Source: Rufibacter latericius (lineage in GTDB: Bacteria; Bacteroidota; Bacteroidia; Cytophagales; Hymenobacteraceae). From it: 64,000 nt of DNA. Shown here piece by piece: positions 56,411-64,000 of the stretch; positions within the stretch are counted from its first letter, which is position 1; each line of letters opens with the position of its first letter. A program made the translations under genes and the position numbers. The stretch is from the NCBI RefSeq assembly GCF_003721515.1, contig NZ_RJJD01000008.1:310001-374000 (forward strand), read 5' to 3'. The notes beneath the pieces were generated by a model, which saw only the letters and a program-made list of their open reading frames with translations, had not been told where the DNA came from and did no database searches.

Positions 56411-58747
56411 ATGCAACCCAACGACTATCAGATTAGTGTTACTTCGTTTCCGTTTACGGCTTATTTAAGCCTGAAACCCATCATTTCCTATTGGCAGCGG
56501 TTTGAAGACGACTGCAAAAGCAGCTTTATGCTCTGTGCCCAGGAAATCAGCCGGCAGTTGAAAGAGATTCCGGAGATTCTGGAGCCGATCACTGATCTGA
56601 ACGCCCTGGGTCCGCAGCATACGTGCCTGATTGATCTGCTCATGACGGCCATTTTTCCGCCGGCCACGCATGAATCAGAGGCCAGCGGCGCGGTGGGTCC
56701 TCGGTACGATGCCAGTTTCTACTACACGCAGCCTTTCAAGCAGATCATCCTCAACGAGAACAAACACCTCAAACGCCCCCTCAACATTGATGAGCACCGC
56801 ATGCTTTTCAACCGGGTGCGCATGGTGTACCTCATGATCCTGGAGAAATTCTACCAGGTGCAGGTACCGCACGAGGAGTTCCTGATCTATACCGTTCCTG
56901 ACTACCAACTGGGCCTGTACCGCCACTACAACGTGGTGCTCAACACCCAGTTTCTGGACATCACGCTCACCCAATCGCTCCCAGAGCTGAGCGAGGAAGA
57001 TATTCAGACCATGCTGGACAACATCCGGGACATGGACATCTGGATGGAGTTGCTTCCGCCCCAGAATTTTGAGATCAGCGGTTTCTACATCATGAACCTG
57101 CTGGACGTCACCGATCAGGAGGTATTGTCTTCCTTGAAAAATGACCTCTTGGAGCGCGACGTGATGTTGGCCCCTGACCGGTTTGAGCAGTTACAGGAAA
57201 AAATCAGGGTTCTGTTCAAGCGGCCGCACCTGCAGTTGGGCGTGGCGGCTTTCCATAAAAACAAGAGCGCGTTCGTCAATTTCGGGAACAAGATCAACCA
57301 CAGCTTTCTGCTGCAGAGCGAGATCACCAGTTCCAGCTACGCCGGTTTTAAGGCCATTTATGACGAACTGGTACGAGACGGTGAGCCGCTGGTCATCAAG
57401 AACGTAGAGAATACCGAACATCTTCCCGACGGCGTACGGGAGGAAATGCTGAGCATGGGCATCCGGAACATTGTGCTGGCCTTGCTGCGCTACGGGAATG
57501 ACCCGATTGGCATTTTGGAGCTTGGTTCTCCCAATCCCGGCGACCTGGACAATTTCTCCATCACCAAAGTAGAGCAGTTTTTGCCGCTTTTCTCAGTGGC
57601 GGTGAACCGAAACTCAGAAGAGATTGAGGCGCGGGTTCAGTCGGTGATCAGGGAGAAGTTCACGGCCATCCATCCGGTGCTGGAGTGGCGCTTCCGGGAG
57701 GCCGCCATGAACCTGCTGGACAAGATCAACGCCTCTCCCATTGCCCCAAACCCAGAGATGGAAGCCATCATCTTCCCCGATGTCTATCCGCTCTACGCCG
57801 TCGCCGATGTGCGAGGTTCTAGTACTGAGCGGAATACTGCCATCTTGGGAGACTTGGTAGAGCACCTGCAACTAGCTGAGCGCATTCTGAAAAAAGCCGT
57901 GGAGGTTCACTCTCTGCCCATTCTGGACGAGCTGCGGTTCTCGGTTTCCAAGCACCTGCGGCAACTCAAAAAAGGCGTTTTGATTCAAGACGGCATCACC
58001 ATCTTTGAGACTTTGCGCACCCAGGTAGAACCCATGTTCCAGTTTCTGGAGGTCACCCATCCTGAGTTGGTGGCGCACATCCAAGACTATCGCAACGCCA
58101 TGGACCCCACCTTGGGCATTCTGTACAAACGCCGCAAGGCCTTCGAGGAAAGCCTCACGCTCATCAACGAGACCATCTCTGAGTACGTGGAGCAGGAAGA
58201 ACTGAACGCCCAGCAGATGTACCCGCATTACTTTGAGCGTTTTGTGACCGATGGCGTGGAGTTCAACATCTATGTGGGACAGTCTTTGGTAGAAAACCAG
58301 CCCTTTGACCTGATGTTTCTCCGGAACCTGCGTCTCTGGCAACTGATGGTGATTTGTGAAGTAGCTCAGCGCACCCATGCTCTCAAGCCCAAATTGAAAG
58401 TACCTCTGGAAACTACCCAGCTGATTTTGATACACAGCCAGCCGTTGGCCATTAGGTTCCGGCAAGACGAGCGCAAGTTCGATGTAGACGGCGCCTATAA
58501 CATCCGCTACGAGATCGTGAAGAAGCGCATTGACAAAGCCTTGGTGCGGGACACCGAGGAACGCCTCACCCAACCCGGAAAAATAGCCATTGTCTACTCC
58601 CAAGTCCGCGAAGCCAACGAGTACCTGGAATATATTGAATACCTCCAGAACAAAGGCATCTTAACCGAACACGTGGAACAACTGGAAGTGGAAGACCTGC
58701 AAGGCGTTAGTGGCCTCAAAGCTTTGCGGGTGCAGATCAAGGTTTAG
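56411..58747 (+). CDS. large GAF-like multidomain protein of unknown function
   Basis: A 778-residue cytoplasmic protein without signal peptide or membrane segment. Residues about 300-410 resemble a GAF domain (SSSYAGFKAIYDELV, VLALLRYGNDPIGILELGSPN, then FLPLFSVAVNRNSEEIEARV). A helical link leads to LYAVADVRGSSTERNTAI (about 460-477), which recalls the first strand of nucleotide-cyclase-type or phosphatase output domains but lacks confirmed catalytic pairs. The rest (about 480-778) is mostly helical. I do not recognise a named family. It is a single gene ending in a strong bidirectional terminator. A sensory or nucleotide-binding role is an inference. Confidence 0.7.
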   Translation: MQPNDYQISVTSFPFTAYLSLKPIISYWQRFEDDCKSSFMLCAQEISRQLKEIPEILEPITDLNALGPQHTCLIDLLMTAIFPPATHESEASGAVGPRYDASFYYTQPFKQIILNENKHLKRPLNIDEHRMLFNRVRMVYLMILEKFYQVQVPHEEFLIYTVPDYQLGLYRHYNVVLNTQFLDITLTQSLPELSEEDIQTMLDNIRDMDIWMELLPPQNFEISGFYIMNLLDVTDQEVLSSLKNDLLERDVMLAPDRFEQLQEKIRVLFKRPHLQLGVAAFHKNKSAFVNFGNKINHSFLLQSEITSSSYAGFKAIYDELVRDGEPLVIKNVENTEHLPDGVREEMLSMGIRNIVLALLRYGNDPIGILELGSPNPGDLDNFSITKVEQFLPLFSVAVNRNSEEIEARVQSVIREKFTAIHPVLEWRFREAAMNLLDKINASPIAPNPEMEAIIFPDVYPLYAVADVRGSSTERNTAILGDLVEHLQLAERILKKAVEVHSLPILDELRFSVSKHLRQLKKGVLIQDGITIFETLRTQVEPMFQFLEVTHPELVAHIQDYRNAMDPTLGILYKRRKAFEESLTLINETISEYVEQEELNAQQMYPHYFERFVTDGVEFNIYVGQSLVENQPFDLMFLRNLRLWQLMVICEVAQRTHALKPKLKVPLETTQLILIHSQPLAIRFRQDERKFDVDGAYNIRYEIVKKRIDKALVRDTEERLTQPGKIAIVYSQVREANEYLEYIEYLQNKGILTEHVEQLEVEDLQGVSGLKALRVQIKV

Positions 58748-58805
58748 AGGAGAGGTTGGGTTCGCTTCAAATTCTTCGGCCTGTTTTTGGCCTGAAATAC
58801 AGAGA

Positions 58806-58867
58806 GGACCCCTAAAACGAAAAGAACTGCTCCGGTAAAGAGCTATTACTTTTCGTTTTCGGGGTCC
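58806..58867. terminator. bidirectional terminator between the GAF-like gene and fabV
   Basis: 58806-58824 pairs with 58849-58867 (18 of 19), followed by TTTCT. It lies between convergent stops (58747 and 58910). A partial nested-palindrome (GGCCTGTTTTTGGCCTGAAA) precedes it at 58778. Confidence 0.85.
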
Positions 58868-58909
58868 TTTCTGAATACTAAGGTAAAAAGGATTTACCTG
58901 GAAAGCAGC

Positions 58910-60100
58910 TTATACCAGTCCTGGCACTTCCACTACTTCGTTTACGTCGGTTCCGTATTCTACGCCTTCCACTTCAAACCCGAACAGGTTGAAGAAATCG
59001 GTGCGGTAGCCGGCCAGGTCACCAATCTCAGAAAGGTTCTCAGTGGTGGCTTGCTCCCAAAGAGTGGCTACTTCGGCCTGTACATCGTCACGCATCTCCC
59101 AGTCATCAATCCTGATTCTGCCTTTCTCGTCTACGGGAACTTCTGAACCGGTGTACAGTCTTTCCTGGTACAGGCGCTGAATCTGCTCAATAGTACCTTC
59201 GTGGATTCCTTTGGCTTTCATCACCTTGTACAGCAAGGAGATATACAAGGGAATAACCGGAATGGCCGAGCTGGCTTGGGTCACCAAGGCCTTGTTCACA
59301 GAAACGTAGGCTTTTCCGTTCAGGTCCTTCAGGGTATCGGTGATGGTGAAGGCGGTGGCCTCCAGGTGGTCTTTGGCGCGCCCGATGGTGCCTTTGCGGT
59401 ACACCGCCTCCGTAAGAGCCGGCCCAATGTACGAGTACGCTACGGTGGTTGCGCCCGGAGCCAATAAATTGGCGGCTTTCAGGGCATCGATCCACATGGC
59501 CCAATCTTCGCCGCCCATTACGGCCACGGTATTTTCAATGTCTTCTTCAGAGGCCGGGGTGATGCTTACCTCGGTCACGTTGCCGGTATGGAAATCAACG
59601 GTTTTGTTTGAGAACGTTTGCCCAATGGGTTTCAGCACGGAGTTATGGATGACCCCGGTTTTTGGGTGCACACGGCGCGGCGATGCCAGGCTATAGATCA
59701 CCAAGTCTACCTGACCCAGATCGGTTTTGATGAGGTCCAGCGTTTTCTGCTTGATTTCGTCAGAGAAGGCATCGCCGTTAATGCTTTTGGCATACAGCCC
59801 GGCCTCATGCGCCTGTTTCTCAAAAGCGGCAGTGTTGTACCAGCCCGGCGAACCCGGTTTCCCCTCGGCCGATGGTTTCTCAAAGTACACCCCAATGGTG
59901 GCGGCGTTTGACCCAAAGGCACTGGTGATTCTGGAAGCCAGCCCAAAACCGGTGGAGGCACCTATCACCAAAACCTTCTTTGGTCCGTCAATAGTACCCT
60001 TAGATTTCACATAGTTGATCTGGTTCACTACATTCTGCTCGCATCCTTTAGGATGGGAGGTCAGGCAGATAAAGCCGCGTACTCTGGGCGTAATAATCAT
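58910..60100 (-). CDS. fabV: enoyl-ACP reductase FabV (trans-2-enoyl-CoA reductase)
   Basis: A 396-residue long-type SDR enzyme that reduces enoyl-ACP in the last step of each fatty acid elongation round. The N-terminus MIITPRVRGFICLTSHPKGC and the cofactor loop VLVIGASTGFGLASRI are diagnostic. The catalytic Y-x8-K is YRKGTIGRAK at about residues 232-241. Length equals the family's. FabV is an alternative to FabI and is intrinsically tolerant of triclosan in other bacteria. Single gene; closed by the shared hairpin. Confidence 0.96.
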   Translation of the reverse strand: MIITPRVRGFICLTSHPKGCEQNVVNQINYVKSKGTIDGPKKVLVIGASTGFGLASRITSAFGSNAATIGVYFEKPSAEGKPGSPGWYNTAAFEKQAHEAGLYAKSINGDAFSDEIKQKTLDLIKTDLGQVDLVIYSLASPRRVHPKTGVIHNSVLKPIGQTFSNKTVDFHTGNVTEVSITPASEEDIENTVAVMGGEDWAMWIDALKAANLLAPGATTVAYSYIGPALTEAVYRKGTIGRAKDHLEATAFTITDTLKDLNGKAYVSVNKALVTQASSAIPVIPLYISLLYKVMKAKGIHEGTIEQIQRLYQERLYTGSEVPVDEKGRIRIDDWEMRDDVQAEVATLWEQATTENLSEIGDLAGYRTDFFNLFGFEVEGVEYGTDVNEVVEVPGLV

Positions 60101-60254
60101 ATGATGCGTTTTTGACAGATAACTCTGTACAGGTGTAAGGTCAGTTTCAGGCGTAAATTTGTCATTTTTATTTCAAAATACATCAGAAAGACTTCTCTGG
60201 TGCCCGCTTCCTTCTTCTTCCGGCCGAATTTTTCTTTTAGAAGCGCATCAAAGC

Positions 60255-60965
60255 TCAGCCCTCTATTTGCTTTTCCACTTTCCGGCCCAGCCGTTGCTGC
60301 AGTTTGTTCAGCAGGAAAATAGCGATGATAAGCCAGAAGATGCCTGCCGCCCACCCGGCCAGCACATCTGAGGCATAGTGCACGTTGAGGTACACCCGGC
60401 TGAAGCCGATGAGCAGAATCCAGATTCCCAGCAGAATGCTCAGCACCCACCGAAGCCAAACCTGCCGCACATTGGTCCAGACCAGGTACACGATCAACCC
60501 CCAGAACGCGCCACCAATCATGGCATGGCCGCTGGGAAAACTGTTGCCATTCACCTGCATGAAAGCGGTATCGGGCCGAGGGCGGGCAAAGAAGAGTTTC
60601 ATGCTTTGGTTGAAGAGCGTGGTAGTAGCCGAGATGGCAATGATCTTGAGCGAGTAAAACCGCCATTTTCTGAAAACCAGGAACAAAAGCGCCAATCCCA
60701 GCGACCCGAAAATGAGGAAGTTCTTGGACCCGAAGAAGGTGATGAAATACATGGCATCGGTGGTCTCGGGGTCGGTGATGTCCCCGGCGAAAGCGAAAGC
60801 CGCTTGGTCCAGTTCTTTCTCCTGCTCTATAAACACCACCGTAGCCATCCAAAAAAACAAGAGCACTGACCCCACAAACACCAGCCACGCAATCACCACC
60901 TGCAGCGTGATGACGGTGAGCACCGCCCCTGCTTTTTTGCCGCTATCTTCCACTTTCTCCTGCAT
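60255..60965 (-). CDS. PAP2-family membrane phosphatase
   Basis: A 236-residue protein with about six helices. The three PAP2 motifs are KLFFARPRP (K-x6-R-P), PSGH and SRVYLNVHYASD (S-R-x5-H-x3-D). It should dephosphorylate lipid phosphates such as undecaprenyl pyrophosphate or phosphatidate on the outer face of the inner membrane. I prefer the ATG at 60965, preceded by an AGGA-like site, to the upstream TTG at 60998. Its N-terminus is 123 bp from the divergent small gene. Confidence 0.92.
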   Translation of the reverse strand: MQEKVEDSGKKAGAVLTVITLQVVIAWLVFVGSVLLFFWMATVVFIEQEKELDQAAFAFAGDITDPETTDAMYFITFFGSKNFLIFGSLGLALLFLVFRKWRFYSLKIIAISATTTLFNQSMKLFFARPRPDTAFMQVNGNSFPSGHAMIGGAFWGLIVYLVWTNVRQVWLRWVLSILLGIWILLIGFSRVYLNVHYASDVLAGWAAGIFWLIIAIFLLNKLQQRLGRKVEKQIEG

Positions 60966-61087
60966 AGGCAATCCTGTTGGTTCAGGCTTTCTACGCAAGA
61001 CCTACCTCACTCAGATACATAAAGGTGTGTCCTTCGGAAAGCCGCGGCCGTAAAATCCGTCCCTCTGCCCTGCTTCGTATATGGAAC

Positions 61088-61342
61088 ATGCTGTATCTCC
61101 TGGGCTTTCTTTACTTAGATTTCGCCGATCGGGCCGACTATCTCCTGACGCATGGCCGGCATCTGGCCAGCCGTACCGAAGCCGAGTTTGAAGTGCAACT
61201 CTATTGGACTCCAAATTTCTTTGCCGAGGTCCACTTCTCACCAGCCAGAAACCGAAACGAGAAAATCACCGCCCTCACCGAGGAGCCCTTCTTTGATCTC
61301 TATCTGGAGCAGATCAGCTTGCCTCATTTGTTGATTAGCTAA
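61088..61342 (+). CDS. small orphan protein
   Basis: An 84-residue protein, started at the ATG at 61088. No signal peptide is clear; it begins LYLLGFLYLDFADRADYLL and has a charged C-terminal half (NRNEKITALTEEPFF, then LYLEQISLPHL). I do not recognise a family, but the composition and the divergent position to the PAP2 gene suggest a real gene. The longer open frame from 60977 crosses the promoter region and is less likely. Confidence 0.55.
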   Translation: MLYLLGFLYLDFADRADYLLTHGRHLASRTEAEFEVQLYWTPNFFAEVHFSPARNRNEKITALTEEPFFDLYLEQISLPHLLIS

Positions 61343-61510
61343 GAAGTCAATTCCTAAAGACTAGCGTAAGGAAGTTACAGAAAGACTTTGTTTTGAATGG
61401 GGATTTTCATCTTGCTTTTAGCCTGAAATCAGAATATTTGCTCAAAAGAGCAAGCCTGGGAAAGAACCTTCTTTGTGAAAGGTTTCCTATCTTAGTAAAA
61501 ACTAAACTAT

Positions 61511-61996
61511 ATGAGAAAATTGATACTCGTTTTACTAGCCCTCACCATTTCTTACGGAGGGATGGCCCAGGCTACCCTAGCTTTAGCCACAAAGCCTACT
61601 GTTACCCCTCAAAGCATCAATTTGTCATTACCCTCCCTCCCTCAGGAGACTAACCCCTATACCTATAAAAAAAGAGCAGACAGGTTTTTGTTGGTGGGCT
61701 TAGGCTTGAACATTGCCAGTGCGGGATACTACCTGATGGCTCCGGGGCTTTACAAAAAGCCTTATGACCCCACGTTAGAATATAGATATGCCCTAGAGGC
61801 CGCTGCCAGAACCGACCCTGCGGCCTTTCAGCAACTAAGCAACGAGTATAAACAGGCAATGGTGGTTTACCATCAAAAGTCTGGTGAACGAGATAAAAAG
61901 GTAAGAAATGCCCGGGCAGCTTTTGCTTCGGCTTTCACCCTGGGGATGGCGTTTGATGTAGCGGCCATCTTTACGTTCAAAAAAGGAAGGCAGTAG
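61511..61996 (+). CDS. exported orphan with two hydrophobic helices
   Basis: A 161-residue protein with a signal peptide (residues 1-19, cleavage after GMA). Later segments at about 61-77 (FLLVGLGLNIASAGYYL) and 139-155 (AFASAFTLGMAFDVAAIF) may be membrane helices; between them lies a charged helical stretch. No family recognised. Part of a run of small secreted genes with AT-richer sequence. Confidence 0.65.
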   Translation: MRKLILVLLALTISYGGMAQATLALATKPTVTPQSINLSLPSLPQETNPYTYKKRADRFLLVGLGLNIASAGYYLMAPGLYKKPYDPTLEYRYALEAAARTDPAAFQQLSNEYKQAMVVYHQKSGERDKKVRNARAAFASAFTLGMAFDVAAIFTFKKGRQ

Positions 61997-62000
61997 ATTT

Positions 62001-62031
62001 TGCCCTATTTTCTCAAAACCAGCCCCAAAAC
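62001..62031 (+). repeat. nested-palindrome repeat copy
   Basis: TGCCCTATTTTCTCAAAAC followed by CAGCCCCAAAAC, directly after the orphan's stop. Confidence 0.55.
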
Positions 62032-62150
62032 ACCATTGCAGACTACCTATAACAAAAAAGCGGTATACATGGGTTAAAACTTAAAATAGAAGAAGTATTG
62101 GACAAAAGGATTCAAAAATTCATTTAGTGGAACACTAGGATAGTAGTGCG

Positions 62151-62158
62151 TACATTTG
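62151..62158 (+). promoter_or_regulatory. -7 promoter element for the beta-barrel gene
   Basis: TACATTTG matches TAnnTTTG, 33 bp upstream of the ATG at 62191. Confidence 0.5.
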
Positions 62159-62190
62159 CCGCAAAATCGCCCACTAAGAATTTAGATTAA

Positions 62191-62859
62191 ATGAAGAAAT
62201 TCTACTCACTCCTATTACTTCTTGCAGTAGCAAAAGCGTCCTTTGGCCAGGATAGCCCATTCACCCCAAAGACCTATTTCGGCATCAAGGGAGGCTTTAC
62301 CAAGTTTTCGGTGTCTGGCACTGAAGTAGATCTACACAGAAGCGGTGGAGATGACTTTGTCCCGCATAAAGACTATACTTTAGGGGTGGTCCTTGGGACT
62401 GACCTAAGCAAGGCCTTTCAATTGAAGTTTGAGGCGAATCGCATAGTAAAGGGAGCCGACCATGTGGGGAGTTCTTTCTATGAGAATAAGCCAAAGACAG
62501 TGACCTACCTCCAAATACCTGCTCTGGTTGGCTACAAGCTACCCCTTGCCTCTAATGTAAGATTGATTGTGGAAGGAGGTTTGGCCTTAAACGCTGCGAT
62601 AGTGCCCGTCAAATACAACCAAAACAACTACGAGCCAGGCACAATCATAGAAACTCCTGGGCTAATGGCCTCCCCTGTAGGAGGTGCCGAGCTAGGCTTT
62701 TACTTCAATAACGCCTACTTATTTGTGAATTATCGCCGTGATATTGACAGTCAGAAGTATTTTCAGAGAAGGAATGGCACTTACTACCTTCAACATGCAG
62801 GAGGTAACTCCTTGACTTTTGGCTTGATGTTCAGAACAAACAAAGGTTCTCTCAAATAA
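62191..62859 (+). CDS. outer-membrane beta-barrel protein (PorT-like)
   Basis: A 222-residue protein with a signal peptide (about 1-19) and a series of amphipathic strands typical of the OMP_b-brl_2/PorT group: YFGIKGGFTKFSV, YTLGVVLGTDLSKAF, VTYLQIPALVGYKL, LFVNYRRDI and a closing SLTFGLMFR. It sits in the outer membrane; function unknown. A weak terminator is at 62903-62935. Confidence 0.85.
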   Translation: MKKFYSLLLLLAVAKASFGQDSPFTPKTYFGIKGGFTKFSVSGTEVDLHRSGGDDFVPHKDYTLGVVLGTDLSKAFQLKFEANRIVKGADHVGSSFYENKPKTVTYLQIPALVGYKLPLASNVRLIVEGGLALNAAIVPVKYNQNNYEPGTIIETPGLMASPVGGAELGFYFNNAYLFVNYRRDIDSQKYFQRRNGTYYLQHAGGNSLTFGLMFRTNKGSLK

Positions 62860-62902
62860 GGACAAGCTCAGTAGAAATCACTTATTATTCTATTATAGAA
62901 TT

Positions 62903-62935
62903 AAAGGAGAGTTGCCGGCTTTCCTTTTTTATTTT
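62903..62935 (+). terminator. weak terminator after the beta-barrel gene
   Basis: AAAGGAGAG pairs with CTTTCCTTT (one G-T), followed by TTTATTTT. Confidence 0.5.
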
Positions 62936-63136
62936 CCACACCTTATATTGATTGCCAATTTTGTCTTGAATCTATTCCCAAAGGGATCAAACCTGAATCA
63001 AGCCCAAAAGCGAAGCGATTCATCTTTGACGGGCTCACTTTATTTATAAGATGAATATCATTCATGGGTTTTGACACGGTCCATCAGCGTCCGGTTGGCT
63101 TGTTTAGGCTGGTATTTACAAAAAACTCTGTCACTA

Positions 63137-63595
63137 ATGAAAAGACCATTTCCCTTATTACTGCTACTTTTACTAATATTCTCCAGCTGCGGTGACGATG
63201 AGGATGAAGTAACCTTGGCAGATGTAAAAGCCATGCTGCAGGGGGAATGGAGTATCACCGACGTAAAGACCGAAGAGTTTAACCATGACAAATTACTTTT
63301 GCACACCTCCTCCACCAATGCTCTCTTTGGCCATACTAGGTTATTATTCTCAGAGGATTCTCTCACTTTCAGTCTTTTCAATATGCCTGATGGCACCCCA
63401 TTCTTCGCAACAACTGAAGGATTACAACTAAGGGAGTCAGCAGATAAGAAGTATCTATACATCCGTGGAATGTGGTATGAGGTGCTTCGATTGGAGCGGA
63501 GCACCCTGGAGTTGGTTTTCAGATCCGAAGTGCAGCACCTTGGCAATAATAACCTACGGGAACAAACAACTACCTACAGGAAGTACTACCGATAA
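63137..63595 (+). CDS. small lipocalin-like lipoprotein
   Basis: A 152-residue lipoprotein started at the ATG at 63137. Signal peptide with lipobox ending IFSSC (about residue 18), followed by GDDEDE. Residues about 30-145 look like a lipocalin-type beta-barrel (MLQGEWSITDVKTEEF, then a repeated ...SFSLFNMPDGTPF... strand pattern). Function unknown. The next gene starts 16 bp after its stop. Confidence 0.7.
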   Translation: MKRPFPLLLLLLLIFSSCGDDEDEVTLADVKAMLQGEWSITDVKTEEFNHDKLLLHTSSTNALFGHTRLLFSEDSLTFSLFNMPDGTPFFATTEGLQLRESADKKYLYIRGMWYEVLRLERSTLELVFRSEVQHLGNNNLREQTTTYRKYYR

Positions 63596-63611
63596 CTCCA
63601 TACAAAATTCA

Positions 63612-64000
63612 TTGAAAAGACTTCTCTCCTTCCTCTTCCTGCTCCTGCCTATCCTTGTGGCGGTGCAGACAGTGAAATTTAAACACACTGGAAAAGCGCC
63701 AAAAGCGTCAAGGGAGGATCTACAGGTATTAGCAGACGATTTTGTACAGAACTACTATAAAGCCCTTCAAGGACACCAGAAAAATACGTCTGAGGGGGAG
63801 GTGGTAGTCCGCAATGCAATCCAAAAAATCACCGTAGAAAGCAATGGAATGTTTAAGCCCGTGTTGTTTGAGTACGACTTGAAGATCAGCCTGCAGGAAG
63901 GAAGATATAGCGCGGAAGTGACCAATACCACCTTTACCATGGGCAACCAACCCATTCCTGGCGAAAGGTTTTTGGGTCCAACACCTCCAGATGACAAAAA
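63612..64000 (+). CDS. secreted orphan protein, cut by window end
   Basis: An open frame of 129 codons starting at a TTG (63612), with no ATG in a suitable position. It begins with a signal-peptide-like KRLLSFLFLLLPILVAV. The remainder has a mixed beta pattern (VRNAIQKITVESNG, LKISLQEGRYSAEVTNTTF) faintly like DUF4468 proteins. It lies 16 bp after the lipoprotein gene and is probably co-transcribed. The C-terminus is outside the window. Confidence 0.55.
   Translation, partial: MKRLLSFLFLLLPILVAVQTVKFKHTGKAPKASREDLQVLADDFVQNYYKALQGHQKNTSEGEVVVRNAIQKITVESNGMFKPVLFEYDLKISLQEGRYSAEVTNTTFTMGNQPIPGERFLGPTPPDDK

Noticed and set aside
57872-58603. 243-codon minus-strand open frame
   Set aside because: Antisense to the GAF-like gene, with no start signal or motif.
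1-64000. CRISPR array, tRNA, rRNA or insertion sequence
   Set aside because: No direct-repeat/spacer pattern, cloverleaf-type gene, rRNA stretch or transposase was seen when reading both strands; repeats A, B and C have no transposase gene.

Overview
The window looks like a chromosome segment of a Bacteroidota bacterium, most likely a Cytophagales member close to Hymenobacteraceae (Rufibacter-like). The reasons are a fused SecDF, an MlaE-MlaF-MlaD operon, a type B L31, a CarboxypepD_reg/TonB-dependent receptor, PF13668-type ferritin-like proteins, YceI, DUF4142 and GlmU-like proteins, and several TAnnTTTG (-7) promoters, some with a TTTG-like -33 element. The genus is an inference. I see no rRNA, tRNA, CRISPR array, prophage or intact insertion sequence. 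Both ends cut a gene: a PAS sensor kinase at the left and a secreted protein at the right.

Layout. 0-9 kb: PAS kinase (partial), a membrane-anchored helix-hairpin-helix protein, then a minus-strand operon holB-like / hemC / cyclophilin / RmlD-like reductase, a GlmU-like protein, L31 and a PyrR-like phosphoribosyltransferase. 9.7-12.5 kb: the lipid-transport operon mlaE-mlaF-mlaD. 13-18 kb: rdgB, udk, a small exported orphan and secDF. 18-30 kb: mostly transporters (CPA2 antiporter, YitT, APC permease, CNT nucleoside transporter, POT peptide transporter, Na+/H+-type antiporter) with an Nfu Fe-S protein. 30-40 kb: BatD-like protein coupled to aroC, two ferritin-like proteins, a small protein overlapping queG, an exported RidA homologue, ruvB, a membrane orphan and a glutaryl-CoA dehydrogenase-like enzyme. 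40-43 kb: a TonB-dependent receptor under a TPP riboswitch, so probably a thiamine importer. 43-53 kb: CE7-like esterase, MarR/YceI pair, DedA, exported orphans, dipeptide epimerase, dicarboxylate symporter, thioredoxin-like lipoprotein, MFS transporter. 54-61 kb: pullulanase, a large GAF-like protein, FabV and a PAP2 phosphatase. 61-64 kb: a run of small secreted orphans whose sequence looks more AT-rich.

The strongest unexplained signal is between the genes. About 25 copies of a roughly 35-nt nested palindrome (core GTTTTC-NN-GAAAAC, outer arm ending TTAAAAC) lie in gene gaps. Every clearly asymmetric copy reads in the same direction although flanking genes point both ways. A second family (repeat A, four copies) carries several consecutive small hairpins whose stems change sequence between copies while staying paired. 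A third (repeat B) accompanies A at 9 kb and 30 kb in inverted orientation. Many convergent gene pairs are separated by strong hairpin terminators.
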